A stretch of 64,000 bases of DNA from Pyrinomonadaceae bacterium (GTDB lineage Bacteria > Acidobacteriota > Blastocatellia > Pyrinomonadales > Pyrinomonadaceae), in assembly GCA_019186825.1 (NCBI GenBank), contig JABARP010000018.1:124735-188734 (forward strand), read 5' to 3'. The position numbers and the translations under genes are program-made. The notes beneath the pieces are model-generated. The model was not told the origin of the DNA. It did no database searches and saw only the letters and a list, made by a program, of their open reading frames with translations. Below, piece after piece: positions 1-7,186 of the stretch; position 1 is the stretch's first letter, and the number at the start of each line of letters is the position of its first letter.

Positions 1-95
1 ACTACGACGAAGTAAAAGGCGTCATCGCCCGCAACTCCGTCCACCACTCCAAACAATACCCCGCGACCGTCACGATCACGGTCGTAAAGCGGTAA
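1..95 (+). CDS. 3' end of an unidentified protein (partial)
   Basis: The window opens inside a reading frame. Reading from base 3, about 30 codons run to a TAA at 93-95 and give a basic, beta-prone tail ending in ITVVKR. There are too few residues to name a family. A 10-bp stem hairpin follows directly (106-144), as expected at the end of a transcription unit, which supports this being a real C-terminus rather than a chance frame. Its upstream part is outside the window. Confidence 0.45.
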   Translation, partial: YDEVKGVIARNSVHHSKQYPATVTITVVKR

Positions 96-105
96 GCCAT
101 GAGAT

Positions 106-148
106 AGAGGGTGTCTGAACTTTTAGTCACTCCGGACACCCTCTTCTT
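106..148 (+). terminator. Hairpin terminator after the partial gene
   Basis: The 10-base arm AGAGGGTGTC at 106-115 pairs perfectly with GACACCCTCT at 135-144 around a 19-base loop, and the 3' flank is pyrimidine-rich (TCTTC). It sits 10 bases after the stop codon of the partial gene and 23 bases beyond the stop of the convergent brnA gene, so it could serve either strand. The T-tract is short, so termination strength is uncertain. Confidence 0.5.
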
Positions 149-171
149 CAATGCTCGACGATCGAATCGGT

Positions 172-495
172 TTACACCGTTTCCAATTTCGCTTTGAGGC
201 GTTTGAGGGTCTTTTTGTCGCGAAGCAACCTTTCGATCGGATCGCGATCTTCGGTATTCTTGATCGATTCGCGCAAGGTTTGATTTATCAAGGTCTGATA
301 GCCGACGTGCGACCTGGCGGCCGCCAATTTGAAATGCTCGATCACTTCTGGGTCAAGCATAATGGTAATGCGGTTCTTGTTCGCTTTCACCACCGCATCA
401 ACGAACGAGGGGCGACTGATGCGCCGCAAACCTCGCTTTGCGGCCTCTTTCGACGTGGAAAGATATTCGTAGTCTTTACCTTTTGTAGTTTTCAT
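172..495 (-). CDS. brnA: BrnA-like antitoxin
   Basis: A 107-residue protein. The basic N-terminal segment is followed by a ribbon-helix-helix-like core around residues 40-80 (ITIMLDPEVIEHFK ... GYQTLINQTLRE), which is the BrnA antitoxin signature. BrnA proteins dimerise, bind and neutralise the BrnT ribonuclease toxin, and repress their own promoter. The start ATG lies inside the last codons of the upstream toxin frame (20-bp overlap), with AAGGAG just before it. This close coupling is typical of type II toxin-antitoxin pairs. The antitoxin frame is intact although the toxin frame is not. Family assignment is from motif reading only; a plain ribbon-helix-helix regulator is the alternative. 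Confidence 0.75.
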   Translation of the reverse strand: MKTTKGKDYEYLSTSKEAAKRGLRRISRPSFVDAVVKANKNRITIMLDPEVIEHFKLAAARSHVGYQTLINQTLRESIKNTEDRDPIERLLRDKKTLKRLKAKLETV

Positions 496-756
496 ACTCC
501 TTTATTGCCCATTCTTCTGCTCGCCACGCGGTGATCAAGCGGATCCCGCCGTCATTGTAAGTGAAAGTTACATATAGAAGCCCGTACCTTGACGAAAGAC
601 CGATCAGATTTAATCGTATTTCCTCATCGCTCGAATGGGCCTCGTCTTCAAAATAGACACCAAACGGATCTTCAAAAATACATCCAATATCAACGCGAGA
701 TCCACCCCGTGGGTTTCGATGACCTTTTCCCGCTTCGCGTCATCCCATACGAACAT
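476..756 (-). pseudogene. brnT: BrnT-like toxin, frameshifted
   Basis: The minus strand starts at ATG 754-756 with MFVWDDAKREKVIETHGVDL, the classic BrnT opening (xWDxxKxxxNxxKHGVxF). This frame runs on to an early stop. The remaining BrnT body (CIFEDPFGVYFEDEAHSSDE, then LIGLSSRYGLLYVTFT and GIRLITAWRA) is found in another frame and ends at TAA 476-478, inside brnA. The frame change falls at a run of five A (674-678 on the plus strand). One base missing or two extra would restore a complete BrnT of about 93 residues. It is either a real inactivating indel, a homopolymer sequencing error or, less likely, slippage. An intact antitoxin next to a dead toxin is plausible. Confidence 0.8.
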
Positions 757-785
757 ATGTTATATGTATGTTATATGCATGTCAA
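756..785 (-). promoter_or_regulatory. brnTA promoter with tandem 11-bp operator-like repeat
   Basis: On the minus strand TTGACA (785-780) is separated by 17 bases from TAACAT (762-757), a good sigma-70 pair. Two perfect tandem copies of an 11-base unit (TATGTTATATG on the plus strand, 756-766 and 767-777) cover the -10 element and the spacer. BrnA-type antitoxins repress their own promoter, so this duplicated unit is a natural candidate operator. If the -10 is right, transcription would start near position 750, inside the annotated toxin start, so either the promoter or the start codon may need adjusting. Confidence 0.55.
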
Positions 786-797
786 TCGTGATCTGTC

Positions 798-1322
798 TTA
801 GCTCACGACCGGTGGAGGTTCCATAACGCTGCCGCATTTATCGCAGGTGCGAAGGTCGGGCGAGCTGTAGAATTTCTCAAATACGGTTTGGAACTGAGTA
901 ACGATGTCGGTCAGGACGAAGTATTCCTCGTAGAGCTTGTGGTTGCAGTTCTCACAGAACCAAAGTAGTCCGTCGAGCTCGTCGCTTCGCCGTTTTCTTT
1001 CGATGACAAGGCCGACAGTGTTTGCCCCGCGGATCGGATTGTGCGGAACGCGTGCGGGCAGCATAAAGACCTCGCCCTCGCGTATCGGCACCTCGACCGC
1101 CTTGCCGTCCTCTTGCACAAGCACCTTTATGTCGCCCTCAAGCTGGTAGAAGAATTCCTCGCCCTCGTCCCAGTGGTAGTCCTTTCGCGAATTCGGCCCG
1201 CCGACAACCATCACGATGAAATCATCCGAGGAGTAAACACAACTATTCCCGACCGGCGGTTTTAGCAAATGCCGATGCTCCTCGATCCACTGCTTGAAAT
1301 TGAAGGGTTTCTGAATCGCCAT
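798..1322 (-). CDS. nbaC: 3-hydroxyanthranilate 3,4-dioxygenase
   Basis: A 174-residue cupin that opens the ring of 3-hydroxyanthranilate to 2-amino-3-carboxymuconate semialdehyde, the key step of tryptophan/kynurenine catabolism and of eukaryotic-type quinolinate synthesis. The non-haem iron ligands of the family are visible: H50, E56 (in DYHWDEGEEFF) and H94 (in LPARVPHNP). The C-terminal second metal site, C123-x2-C126 and C160-x2-C163, is rubredoxin-like and characteristic of bacterial enzymes of this type. Length and architecture match the family. Later pathway genes lie nearby on the same strand (RidA-type deaminase at 5566, aldehyde dehydrogenase at 9970), but the carboxymuconate-semialdehyde decarboxylase is not in this window. 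Confidence 0.93.
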   Translation of the reverse strand: MAIQKPFNFKQWIEEHRHLLKPPVGNSCVYSSDDFIVMVVGGPNSRKDYHWDEGEEFFYQLEGDIKVLVQEDGKAVEVPIREGEVFMLPARVPHNPIRGANTVGLVIERKRRSDELDGLLWFCENCNHKLYEEYFVLTDIVTQFQTVFEKFYSSPDLRTCDKCGSVMEPPPVVS

Positions 1323-1668
1323 TTTTCTTGCGTCGCCTCGACCTTTGGTCCTATTCTAATCCGCCTGGATTGGTTCGCAAAACAAGACCGATCTCTGCAG
1401 CGTATCTGCCGTAGTTCTTAGCAGATCGCACTGGCGGCTGTCCGGGCATTTTGCGTCCGGACAGCCGCGTTTGCATTTTCAGCTCCCGTTCAAGCACGGC
1501 CGGTTTCGGTCCGGCTGCGGAATGTAATATAATCTCCTCGCTCCCGAACACAATTCGTAGATCCTGAAGCCCGAGATCGGGCGACGGATCCGTGTTTTCA
1601 CCCGCCCACACTGTCAACACGCTTGGCCATGGTTCTCTCCCACGTAGTTTTATGTAGGAGAAAACAAG
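1323..1668. other. Divergent intergenic region
   Basis: About 345 bases between the leftward dioxygenase and the rightward methyltransferase, so it must hold both promoters. I see no convincing gene in it; an 89-codon minus-strand frame here lacks a Shine-Dalgarno site and a family match. The clear structures are the perfect inverted repeat at 1434-1468 and TAGGAG at about 1654-1659, just before the methyltransferase start at 1669. No strong -35/-10 pair stands out. Confidence 0.5.
1434..1468. repeat. Perfect 12-bp inverted repeat
   Basis: GCGGCTGTCCGG (1434-1445) and CCGGACAGCCGC (1457-1468) are exact reverse complements around an 11-base loop. The stem is GC-rich and there is no uridine tract on either side, so it does not look like an ordinary intrinsic terminator. 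It sits in the middle of a divergent intergenic region, about 110 bases upstream of the dioxygenase start and 200 bases upstream of the methyltransferase. It may be an operator for either gene or a REP-like element. Confidence 0.7.
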
Positions 1669-2727
1669 ATGGATCTCAATAAAGAAAAGCTTGATCAGCT
1701 TCTGGGTAAATTTGTCGGCGATCTCGGAGCAACGCTTAACGCAGGATCGATCGTGATCGGTGAAAAGCTTGGGCTCTACAAAGCAATGTCAACGCCGAAC
1801 GAGCGGGTGACGGCAAGCGAACTTGCAAAACGCACCGGCACGAATGAGCGCTATGTTCGCGAATGGCTAAACGCGAACGCTGCGGGCGGTTATGTGCAAT
1901 ACGACGCCGACGCGGACGCGTTTTACCTCACTAACGAGCAGGCATTCATAATGACGGACGACAACAGTCCGCTTCACGCGCCAGGTGCTTTCGTGCTCGC
2001 TGCTGCCGCGCTGAAGGCCGTGCCAAAGATGGTCGAACGGTTCACAAGCGGTGAAGGCCTTGGCTGGCACGAGCACGACAGCGATCTTTTTTGCGGCACC
2101 GAGCTTTTCTTTCGCCCCGGCTACAATGCACACCTTGTCAGCGAGTGGATCCCGGCGCTCGAAGGTGTCGAGGCGAAGCTCAAGGCCGGTGCAAAGGTTG
2201 CGGATGTCGGCTGCGGCTTTGGGGCTTCGACGATCATTCTAGGAAAGGCATTTCCAAACTCGGAGTTCGTCGGGTTCGACTATCACGAAGCGTCGATCAA
2301 GGCCGCACGCGATAAGACGGCCGCTGCCGGCGTGAACAATATCAAGTTCGAGGTTGCGGCGGCGAAAGATTTTCCCGGAACCGAGTACGATCTCATCGCG
2401 TTCTTCGACTGCTTGCACGATATGGGTGATCCCGTTGGAGCGGCGAAACACGTGAAGCACGCAATCAAGGATGATGGCACGTGGATGCTCGTAGAACCAT
2501 TCGCGAACGACAAGACCGCCGACAACCACAATCCCGTTGGCCGTGTGTATTACTCGGCTTCAACGTTGATCTGCACACCGGCATCGCGATCGCAAGAGGT
2601 CGGCCTTGGACTCGGTGCGCAGGCAGGAGAAGCTCGACTTCGTGATGTTGCGGAGAAAGGTGGTTTCGCTCGATTCAGACGAGCGGCAGAGACGCCGTTC
2701 AACATCGTCCTCGAAGCAAGACCGTAA
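1669..2727 (+). CDS. Class I SAM-dependent methyltransferase with winged-helix N-domain
   Basis: A 352-residue protein. Residues 20-95 form a winged-helix module (SELAKRTGTNERYVREWL) like that of Rv2258c and plant-type O-methyltransferases, where it serves dimerisation and substrate binding. Residues 170-300 are a Rossmann methyltransferase with motif I VADVGCGFG (about 178-186), an acidic residue ending strand 2 (VGFDYHEAS) and LIAFFDCLHDMGDP as motif II/III. The substrate cannot be told from sequence. TAGGAG sits nine bases before the ATG. The gene is monocistronic, and the next gene is convergent with a 37-base gap. Confidence 0.85.
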   Translation: MDLNKEKLDQLLGKFVGDLGATLNAGSIVIGEKLGLYKAMSTPNERVTASELAKRTGTNERYVREWLNANAAGGYVQYDADADAFYLTNEQAFIMTDDNSPLHAPGAFVLAAAALKAVPKMVERFTSGEGLGWHEHDSDLFCGTELFFRPGYNAHLVSEWIPALEGVEAKLKAGAKVADVGCGFGASTIILGKAFPNSEFVGFDYHEASIKAARDKTAAAGVNNIKFEVAAAKDFPGTEYDLIAFFDCLHDMGDPVGAAKHVKHAIKDDGTWMLVEPFANDKTADNHNPVGRVYYSASTLICTPASRSQEVGLGLGAQAGEARLRDVAEKGGFARFRRAAETPFNIVLEARP

Positions 2728-2764
2728 GTGTTGAATGTATTAGAAGAGCACTTGGGCGGGCCGT

Positions 2765-3292
2765 TCAAAGCTCTGCAAGCTTTTGGACGGTCCGCCAATT
2801 TCGAGCCGTCACCGCGACCTTAAGCTTTTTCTCGATCAGGCCGCGGCCGAGAACGCTTTCCGCAACGCCCATTGGTAGATGAAGGTATATCTCCCGCCCT
2901 TTTGCGGCAAAGCGTTCATCCTTCGGTGCACCGGCACGCACTTCTTCGAGTGAGTCTTTTGAGAGTGGTTCCTTTAGAAACAAGACGTGCATTTCCTTGT
3001 GGCTCTCGTACTCGCCTTCGAAGGGATTGTTCGCTAACACTTCACCGATATGTTCCCGTTGCCGGATCATCACCGGGATCGTCATTCCAAAGCTCTGATG
3101 GATCGCCTTCTCGATCTTTGCAGCCAAACTATCCTCAGAGGTTGACCGTGTGTCAAACGCAAGATTGCCGCTGTTGATGTAACTTACGACATCCTTGAAC
3201 CCAAGCCCCTCGAACGTCCGACGCAGCTCGTCCATCTTGATCATATTTGCCCCGGAGACGTTTATCCCCCGCAGCAACGCTACATACCTCAT
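2765..3292 (-). CDS. DUF1697 domain protein
   Basis: A 175-residue protein with the DUF1697 hallmarks. The N-terminus is YVALLRGINVSGANMIKM, followed by ELRRTFEGLGFKDVVSYINSGN and a conserved middle PVMIRQREHIGEVLANNPF. The family is cytosolic and of unknown biochemical role, found widely as a single gene. The length is normal for the family (about 170-180). It is transcribed leftward, convergent with the methyltransferase gene. The repeat pair at 3301-3466 separates it from the alcohol dehydrogenase, so it is probably its own unit. Confidence 0.85.
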   Translation of the reverse strand: MRYVALLRGINVSGANMIKMDELRRTFEGLGFKDVVSYINSGNLAFDTRSTSEDSLAAKIEKAIHQSFGMTIPVMIRQREHIGEVLANNPFEGEYESHKEMHVLFLKEPLSKDSLEEVRAGAPKDERFAAKGREIYLHLPMGVAESVLGRGLIEKKLKVAVTARNWRTVQKLAEL

Positions 3293-3300
3293 AGAAATTG

Positions 3301-3466
3301 TTGCCCGCTAATGCCACGAATAAACCGAATAGCAAAACCATCAAGCCAATTTGCGATGATTTACGTAGTTCGCGGGAAGAAACTGTCGCCCGCGAATTTC
3401 ACGAATGAACCGAATAGTAAGACTGTGAATCTCTTAATTCGCGATGATTCGTGTCATTCGCGGGCA
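3301..3466. repeat. Two tandem REP-like inverted-repeat units
   Basis: Two related units of about 75-80 bases lie head to tail (3301-3376 and 3386-3466). The second begins GCCCGCGAAT (3388-3397) and ends with its exact complement ATTCGCGGGC (3456-3465). The first has the same layout with more mismatches. Shared internal words include CACGAAT, ACCGAATAG and GCGATGATT. They fill the gap between two leftward genes and contain no plausible gene. They resemble small palindromic intergenic elements rather than an insertion sequence. Confidence 0.8.
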
Positions 3467-3473
3467 AATGTCT

Positions 3474-4526
3474 TTACGCAGCTCTCATATCGATGACGAA
3501 CCGATACCTCACATCCGCTTTGATCGTGCGGTCGTATGCTTCCGGGATGCGGTCGGGTGAGATGACCTCAACATCCGACTTGATGTTGTGAGCGGCGCAA
3601 AAATCGAGCATCTCCTGCGTTTCGGGAATGCCGCCGATAAGCGAACCCGACAACGTCTTATTGCCGAAGATCAGCGAGAGCGAATGTATCTGATTCGGGC
3701 TTGGCGGCACACCGACGACCACCATCGCTCCGCCCACACCGAGCAGATTCAGATACGGATTCACGTCATGATCCGCCGAAACTGTGTCGAGGATCATATT
3801 GAACGTGCCGGTCAGCGGGGCGAAGTTCGTCGGGTCTTTCGAAACGACGAAATGGTCTGCGCCTAGGGCCTTTGCGTCCGCTTCTTTTGAAGGCGAAGTG
3901 CTGAAGATCGTTACTTCCGCACCCATCGCTTTCGCGATCTTGACGCCCATATGTCCGAGTCCGCCGAGCCCGACGATACCCACCTTTTGCCCCGGCCCGA
4001 CCTTGAAGCGCTTCAGCGGGGAATACGTCGTGATGCCTGCACAGAGCAGCGGTGCAACGCCCGCGAGATCACCGTCGGCCTTTACTTTCAACGCGTAATT
4101 CTCGTCGATGACGTAGTTGTTCGAGTAACCGCCGTAGGTCTTTGTCACGCGGTCCATCTCAGTGCCGTTGTACGTAAAGGCGGCCTGCTTGAGGCAGAAT
4201 TGCTGCTGGCCGCTCTCGCAATTCGGGCATTCGCGACACGAATCGATAAAACATCCAATGCCCGCGATATCGCCGACCTTGAACTTCGTCACCTGATCGC
4301 CGACCTTCGCAACTCGGCCCACGATCTCGTGCCCGGGCACGAGTGGATAATTCGTCGGCATCGAATCCTTCCACTCGTTCAACGCCTGGTGAATATCCGA
4401 GTGGCAAATGCCCGCATAAAGGATGTCTATCAGGATATCGTGCGGACCGACATCGCGTCGCTCAAAGTCGAATGGTGAAAAATCAATTCCCGCCTCGTGA
4501 ACCGCATAGCCTTTTGTTTCGATCAT
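3474..4526 (-). CDS. Zinc-dependent NAD(P)-alcohol dehydrogenase (cinnamyl-alcohol-dehydrogenase family)
   Basis: A 350-residue medium-chain dehydrogenase/reductase that interconverts alcohols and aldehydes. Catalytic zinc ligands are C41 (in AGICHSDIHQ), H66-E67 (PGHEIVG) and C162 (APLLCAGITTYSPL). Structural zinc is held by C97, C100, C103 and C111 (CRECPNCESGQQQFC). The dinucleotide motif GLGGLG is at about 186-191, and IFSTSPSKE after the second strand suggests NADPH rather than NADH. These features place it with the YahK/CAD-type aldehyde reductases. Substrate is unknown. It is the last of a leftward run with two acetyltransferase genes. Confidence 0.9.
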   Translation of the reverse strand: MIETKGYAVHEAGIDFSPFDFERRDVGPHDILIDILYAGICHSDIHQALNEWKDSMPTNYPLVPGHEIVGRVAKVGDQVTKFKVGDIAGIGCFIDSCRECPNCESGQQQFCLKQAAFTYNGTEMDRVTKTYGGYSNNYVIDENYALKVKADGDLAGVAPLLCAGITTYSPLKRFKVGPGQKVGIVGLGGLGHMGVKIAKAMGAEVTIFSTSPSKEADAKALGADHFVVSKDPTNFAPLTGTFNMILDTVSADHDVNPYLNLLGVGGAMVVVGVPPSPNQIHSLSLIFGNKTLSGSLIGGIPETQEMLDFCAAHNIKSDVEVISPDRIPEAYDRTIKADVRYRFVIDMRAA

Positions 4527-4535
4527 AATCTCTTT

Positions 4536-5009
4536 CTAGCTTCCTTTTAGTTTGAATTCCATCAACGGCAGGATCCGCATCTTGCCTTCAAGTTCCGATC
4601 TGCTTTCTCCAACTTTTGATGCTCCCATTGCAGCATAAAACCCTTCGGCATTAGGATCTGATTCGATGTGAACGCTCGCATGGCCCATCTCTTTTGCTGC
4701 CGCCATCGCATGTTCGAACAACTGCCTTCCGAACCCATGCCCGATTCCATCGGGCGCAACCCATAGGTGTTCGAGCCAAAGCTTTTCATCATCTTTACGC
4801 AAAAGATAAAAGCCCCGGATCTCGCCGCCAACGATCAGCTTGACGGCGGTTCCGCTCGAGAGATCACTCTCCGTAATGGTAAGCTGCGGACGCCATCTCT
4901 CAAGCCATTCCGCGGGATATTGCCAGTACGCTTTTGCAGCAAAGGCGATCTCCGATAGCCGCTCTAGATCTGAAAGTTCTGCCGGCTCCAGCCGTATCTC
5001 TTCGTTCAT
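4536..5009 (-). CDS. GNAT-family N-acetyltransferase
   Basis: A 157-residue single-domain GNAT protein. The acetyl-CoA pyrophosphate loop is recognisable as GIGHGFGRQLFEHA (about 92-105), preceded by the strand LWLEHLWVAPD. The C-terminal VHIESDPNAEGFYAAMGASKVGE is the usual strand-4/helix-4 segment. Acceptor substrate is unknown; such proteins modify small molecules, antibiotics or protein N-termini. It lies 9 bases upstream of the alcohol dehydrogenase on the same strand and 16 bases from the next GNAT gene, so these are likely co-transcribed. Confidence 0.85.
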   Translation of the reverse strand: MNEEIRLEPAELSDLERLSEIAFAAKAYWQYPAEWLERWRPQLTITESDLSSGTAVKLIVGGEIRGFYLLRKDDEKLWLEHLWVAPDGIGHGFGRQLFEHAMAAAKEMGHASVHIESDPNAEGFYAAMGASKVGESRSELEGKMRILPLMEFKLKGS

Positions 5010-5025
5010 TCGATGATCGCGAGAT

Positions 5026-5559
5026 CTAGATCAACGCCTTCGCCATTCGGATGCACACGATCGAAACGCCCTCACCGACCGGTATATCTACTTCCTCGTC
5101 CCCCGAATAGCCCTTCGCCAAATACAATGGGACCCCGGGCAGCGTTGCCATCATCTCTGCCGTCGAGAATCCGTAGCTTCTTGCTTCGTCCTCGCAGCGC
5201 TCGAGTATCAAGCTGCCGACACCCTTTCGGGCCGCTCGGGGATGTACAAAGAATGCCCTGATCTTGGCAGCATCGGTTGCAGGGTCAAGGAATTCCGGGT
5301 TGCGACTCGCGGCGTAGTCACTAGCACCATAAAGCGTCTTTCTCCTGCTCCAACCGCCGCAACCAGCTATCTCTCCATCGACCTCGGCAACAAAATACGT
5401 ACCGTCCTCGATCAGGTCAGTATCCACGCCAAATACTGAAACGATCGAGAGTTCGATCTGACGCTCGTCGTACCAATCGCGTGCAAGGCCGCGAACTGAT
5501 TCGCGAATGACTGTCTTAAGCGTCGGAATATCGTCAGTGGTGGCCTTTCGTAATTTCAT
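5026..5559 (-). CDS. GNAT-family N-acetyltransferase
   Basis: A 177-residue GNAT protein with N-terminal MKLRKATTDDIPTLKTVI, the strand VDGEIAGCGGWSRR and the acetyl-CoA loop AFFVHPRAARKGVGSLILE (the R/K-x-x-G-x-G type). The C-terminal VPLYLAKGYS follows the usual pattern. It is not a close copy of the neighbouring 157-residue GNAT gene. The RidA-family gene starts its stop codon only 6 bases upstream, so the two probably share a transcript. Substrate unknown. Confidence 0.85.
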   Translation of the reverse strand: MKLRKATTDDIPTLKTVIRESVRGLARDWYDERQIELSIVSVFGVDTDLIEDGTYFVAEVDGEIAGCGGWSRRKTLYGASDYAASRNPEFLDPATDAAKIRAFFVHPRAARKGVGSLILERCEDEARSYGFSTAEMMATLPGVPLYLAKGYSGDEEVDIPVGEGVSIVCIRMAKALI

Positions 5560-5565
5560 CGCAGG

Positions 5566-5988
5566 TCACAGGGTCGCGATGACCTTCAATTCGATCGCGA
5601 TCGGTGTGGGAAGGGCGTTGACCTCGACCGTCGTGCGGCAAGGCCGCACATCGCCGAAATACTCCGCATACAGGCGGTTGAAGGCCGCAAAATCTGCCTT
5701 CATATTCGTCAGGAAGACCGTTACATCGACCATATTCTCCCAGGCCGAGCCGGCGTCCTCGAGGATGAAGCGCACATTCTCAAAAACCGAGCGGCACTGC
5801 ACCTCAATGTCGTACGAAACGATGTTACCGTCCGCATCAAGCTCGACGCCAGGTATCTCTTTCGAGTCCCGTTTCCGCGGGCCGACACCTGACAGGAAAA
5901 GAAGTCCGCCAACCCGACGTGCATGCGGATACGCACCGACAGGCTCCGGCGCCCGCCCTGAATCTATTCGTTGAACCATAGAATTCAC
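5566..5988 (-). CDS. RidA-family protein, probable 2-aminomuconate deaminase
   Basis: A 140-residue YjgF/YER057c/UK114 protein. The sequence RAPEPVGAYPHARRVGGLLF and the later DVTVFLTNMKADFAAFNRLY and PCRTTVEVNALPTPIAIELK match, as I recall it, the subgroup acting as 2-aminomuconate deaminase (aminomuconate to 4-oxalocrotonate), more closely than generic RidA enamine deaminases. That fits the 3-hydroxyanthranilate dioxygenase at 798 and the aldehyde dehydrogenase at 9970. The start overlaps the upstream hydrolase gene by 4 bases (ATGA-type coupling). If not this enzyme, it would be a general RidA imine/enamine hydrolase. Confidence 0.82.
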   Translation of the reverse strand: MNSMVQRIDSGRAPEPVGAYPHARRVGGLLFLSGVGPRKRDSKEIPGVELDADGNIVSYDIEVQCRSVFENVRFILEDAGSAWENMVDVTVFLTNMKADFAAFNRLYAEYFGDVRPCRTTVEVNALPTPIAIELKVIATL

Positions 5989-7082
5989 TGAGCCACGGCC
6001 ACCGAGACTCGCAAACCGCAGCAGCCATCTTCAGTCGGTAAAAAAACTAATACCTCTTTCAAAAAAATATCGCGCCCACGTTCCGGGCGATCAATAAAGA
6101 GAAAATGGGTCGCGTTCCTGATCGTAAGCACCTTCTTCACCGGAGCATTCTTTAGATCCGCTTCGAGGGCCGTGAGATCTTCGGGGCGGCTCCAGTGATC
6201 CAGCTCGCCGCGAATCACAAGCGTCGGAACCTTAATTTCTGCTGCATCGAAAAGTTTCCTTCCGAGTGACATTTCAAACGCCTCCTCTTGAAATCCGTTC
6301 GGCAAGCGGACTGTCGCAGGTTTGGTCTTTTTGTCGTCTGACTCGCTCTCAAGGGTCGTCTTGGCGTAAAAATCCGCTACTCTTGGATCTCGCCAAAGGT
6401 CCTTGTTTTCGATCGGGATCGTACGATCCCAAGATGCGAGGAGGTTCTCGGCAGTTGCCACGCGCAATGAACCGGGGTTTTCACGATACACACCTGGATT
6501 GCCCTGCGCTTCAAAATAGTTCCGCAAGCCCCACGGCGCATTGACACCGTAGATCGTGTTCAACAGTATCAGGCGGTTGACCTTCTTGTTATGTTTGGCA
6601 GCGTAATAACCAAGCCAGTGGCCTCCCGATGCCCAACCGAACAACGCAACTTTCTTAACCTTCTGCTTTCTTAGAATATCGTCGATTACCGCATCGATAT
6701 CCTTTGCCACGTTTCCTGCCGTAACCGAGGATCGCGCCGTGGGCGAGGGATCGTCCAGATCCGGCGGCTTCGTCGAATCTCCATAGCCCCTTGCGTCCAT
6801 CAGGTAAACGGCGTATCCCGCTTTCGCCAGATCCTCGGCAAGAGAGTAGCCGGGCACGGCAACATCAAAGGAAGCGACCCCCGCTCCACTGCCTCCATGA
6901 AGTAAAAGGATCGCCGACCGAGCTTTCGCCGTGGATACCGTAATCTTACGGACGTGAATATTGATGTTTTTTTCACTTCGGACGTAATAGTCCTGCCGGT
7001 CGTACTTGACCTGTGCCGTAACCAAAACGCTACCGCAAAGAAGCGCAATGACGAGTTCCACGACTCGTGATCGAATTTTCAT
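5985..7082 (-). CDS. Exported alpha/beta hydrolase
   Basis: A 365-residue alpha/beta-hydrolase with an N-terminal signal peptide (VVELVIALLCGSVLVTAQ, cut near residue 24), so it acts outside the cytoplasm. The oxyanion strand is LLLHGGSG (about 59-66). The nucleophile elbow is GWASGG with S152. Candidate acid and histidine are in RGELDHWSRP and NATHFLFIDRP. The sequence is not a kynurenine formamidase I would recognise, and the signal peptide argues against that role despite its coupling to the RidA gene. Substrate unknown: an ester, amide or lipid are all possible. Confidence 0.83.
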   Translation of the reverse strand: MKIRSRVVELVIALLCGSVLVTAQVKYDRQDYYVRSEKNINIHVRKITVSTAKARSAILLLHGGSGAGVASFDVAVPGYSLAEDLAKAGYAVYLMDARGYGDSTKPPDLDDPSPTARSSVTAGNVAKDIDAVIDDILRKQKVKKVALFGWASGGHWLGYYAAKHNKKVNRLILLNTIYGVNAPWGLRNYFEAQGNPGVYRENPGSLRVATAENLLASWDRTIPIENKDLWRDPRVADFYAKTTLESESDDKKTKPATVRLPNGFQEEAFEMSLGRKLFDAAEIKVPTLVIRGELDHWSRPEDLTALEADLKNAPVKKVLTIRNATHFLFIDRPERGRDIFLKEVLVFLPTEDGCCGLRVSVAVAQ

Positions 7083-7171
7083 GACCTAAACCCCGACAAA
7101 GAATGAGCACATATAAGGATGAAATTGATGGAAACCAAATCGCCCGAAAACTCGTCTTTACAATAGACTCG

Positions 7172-7177
7172 TATAAT
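7172..7177 (+). promoter_or_regulatory. -10 element (TATAAT) of msrA
   Basis: A perfect TATAAT at 7172-7177 lies 9 bases before the msrA ATG at 7187. No good -35 sits 16-18 bases upstream; TTTACA at 7157-7162 is too close. If this is the working -10, transcription would begin at about 7184 and the mRNA would be practically leaderless. No Shine-Dalgarno site precedes the ATG, which agrees with that reading. Confidence 0.5.
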
Positions 7178-7186
7178 ACAATAGCG

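Noticed and set aside
1351..1620. 89-codon minus-strand frame upstream of the dioxygenase
   Set aside because: It spans the perfect inverted repeat, has no Shine-Dalgarno site, and its sequence has no domain features. It more likely reads through non-coding DNA.
5985..7082. Kynurenine formamidase
   Set aside because: Position in the kynurenine-type region made it tempting, but the signal peptide and sequence pattern do not match known formamidases.
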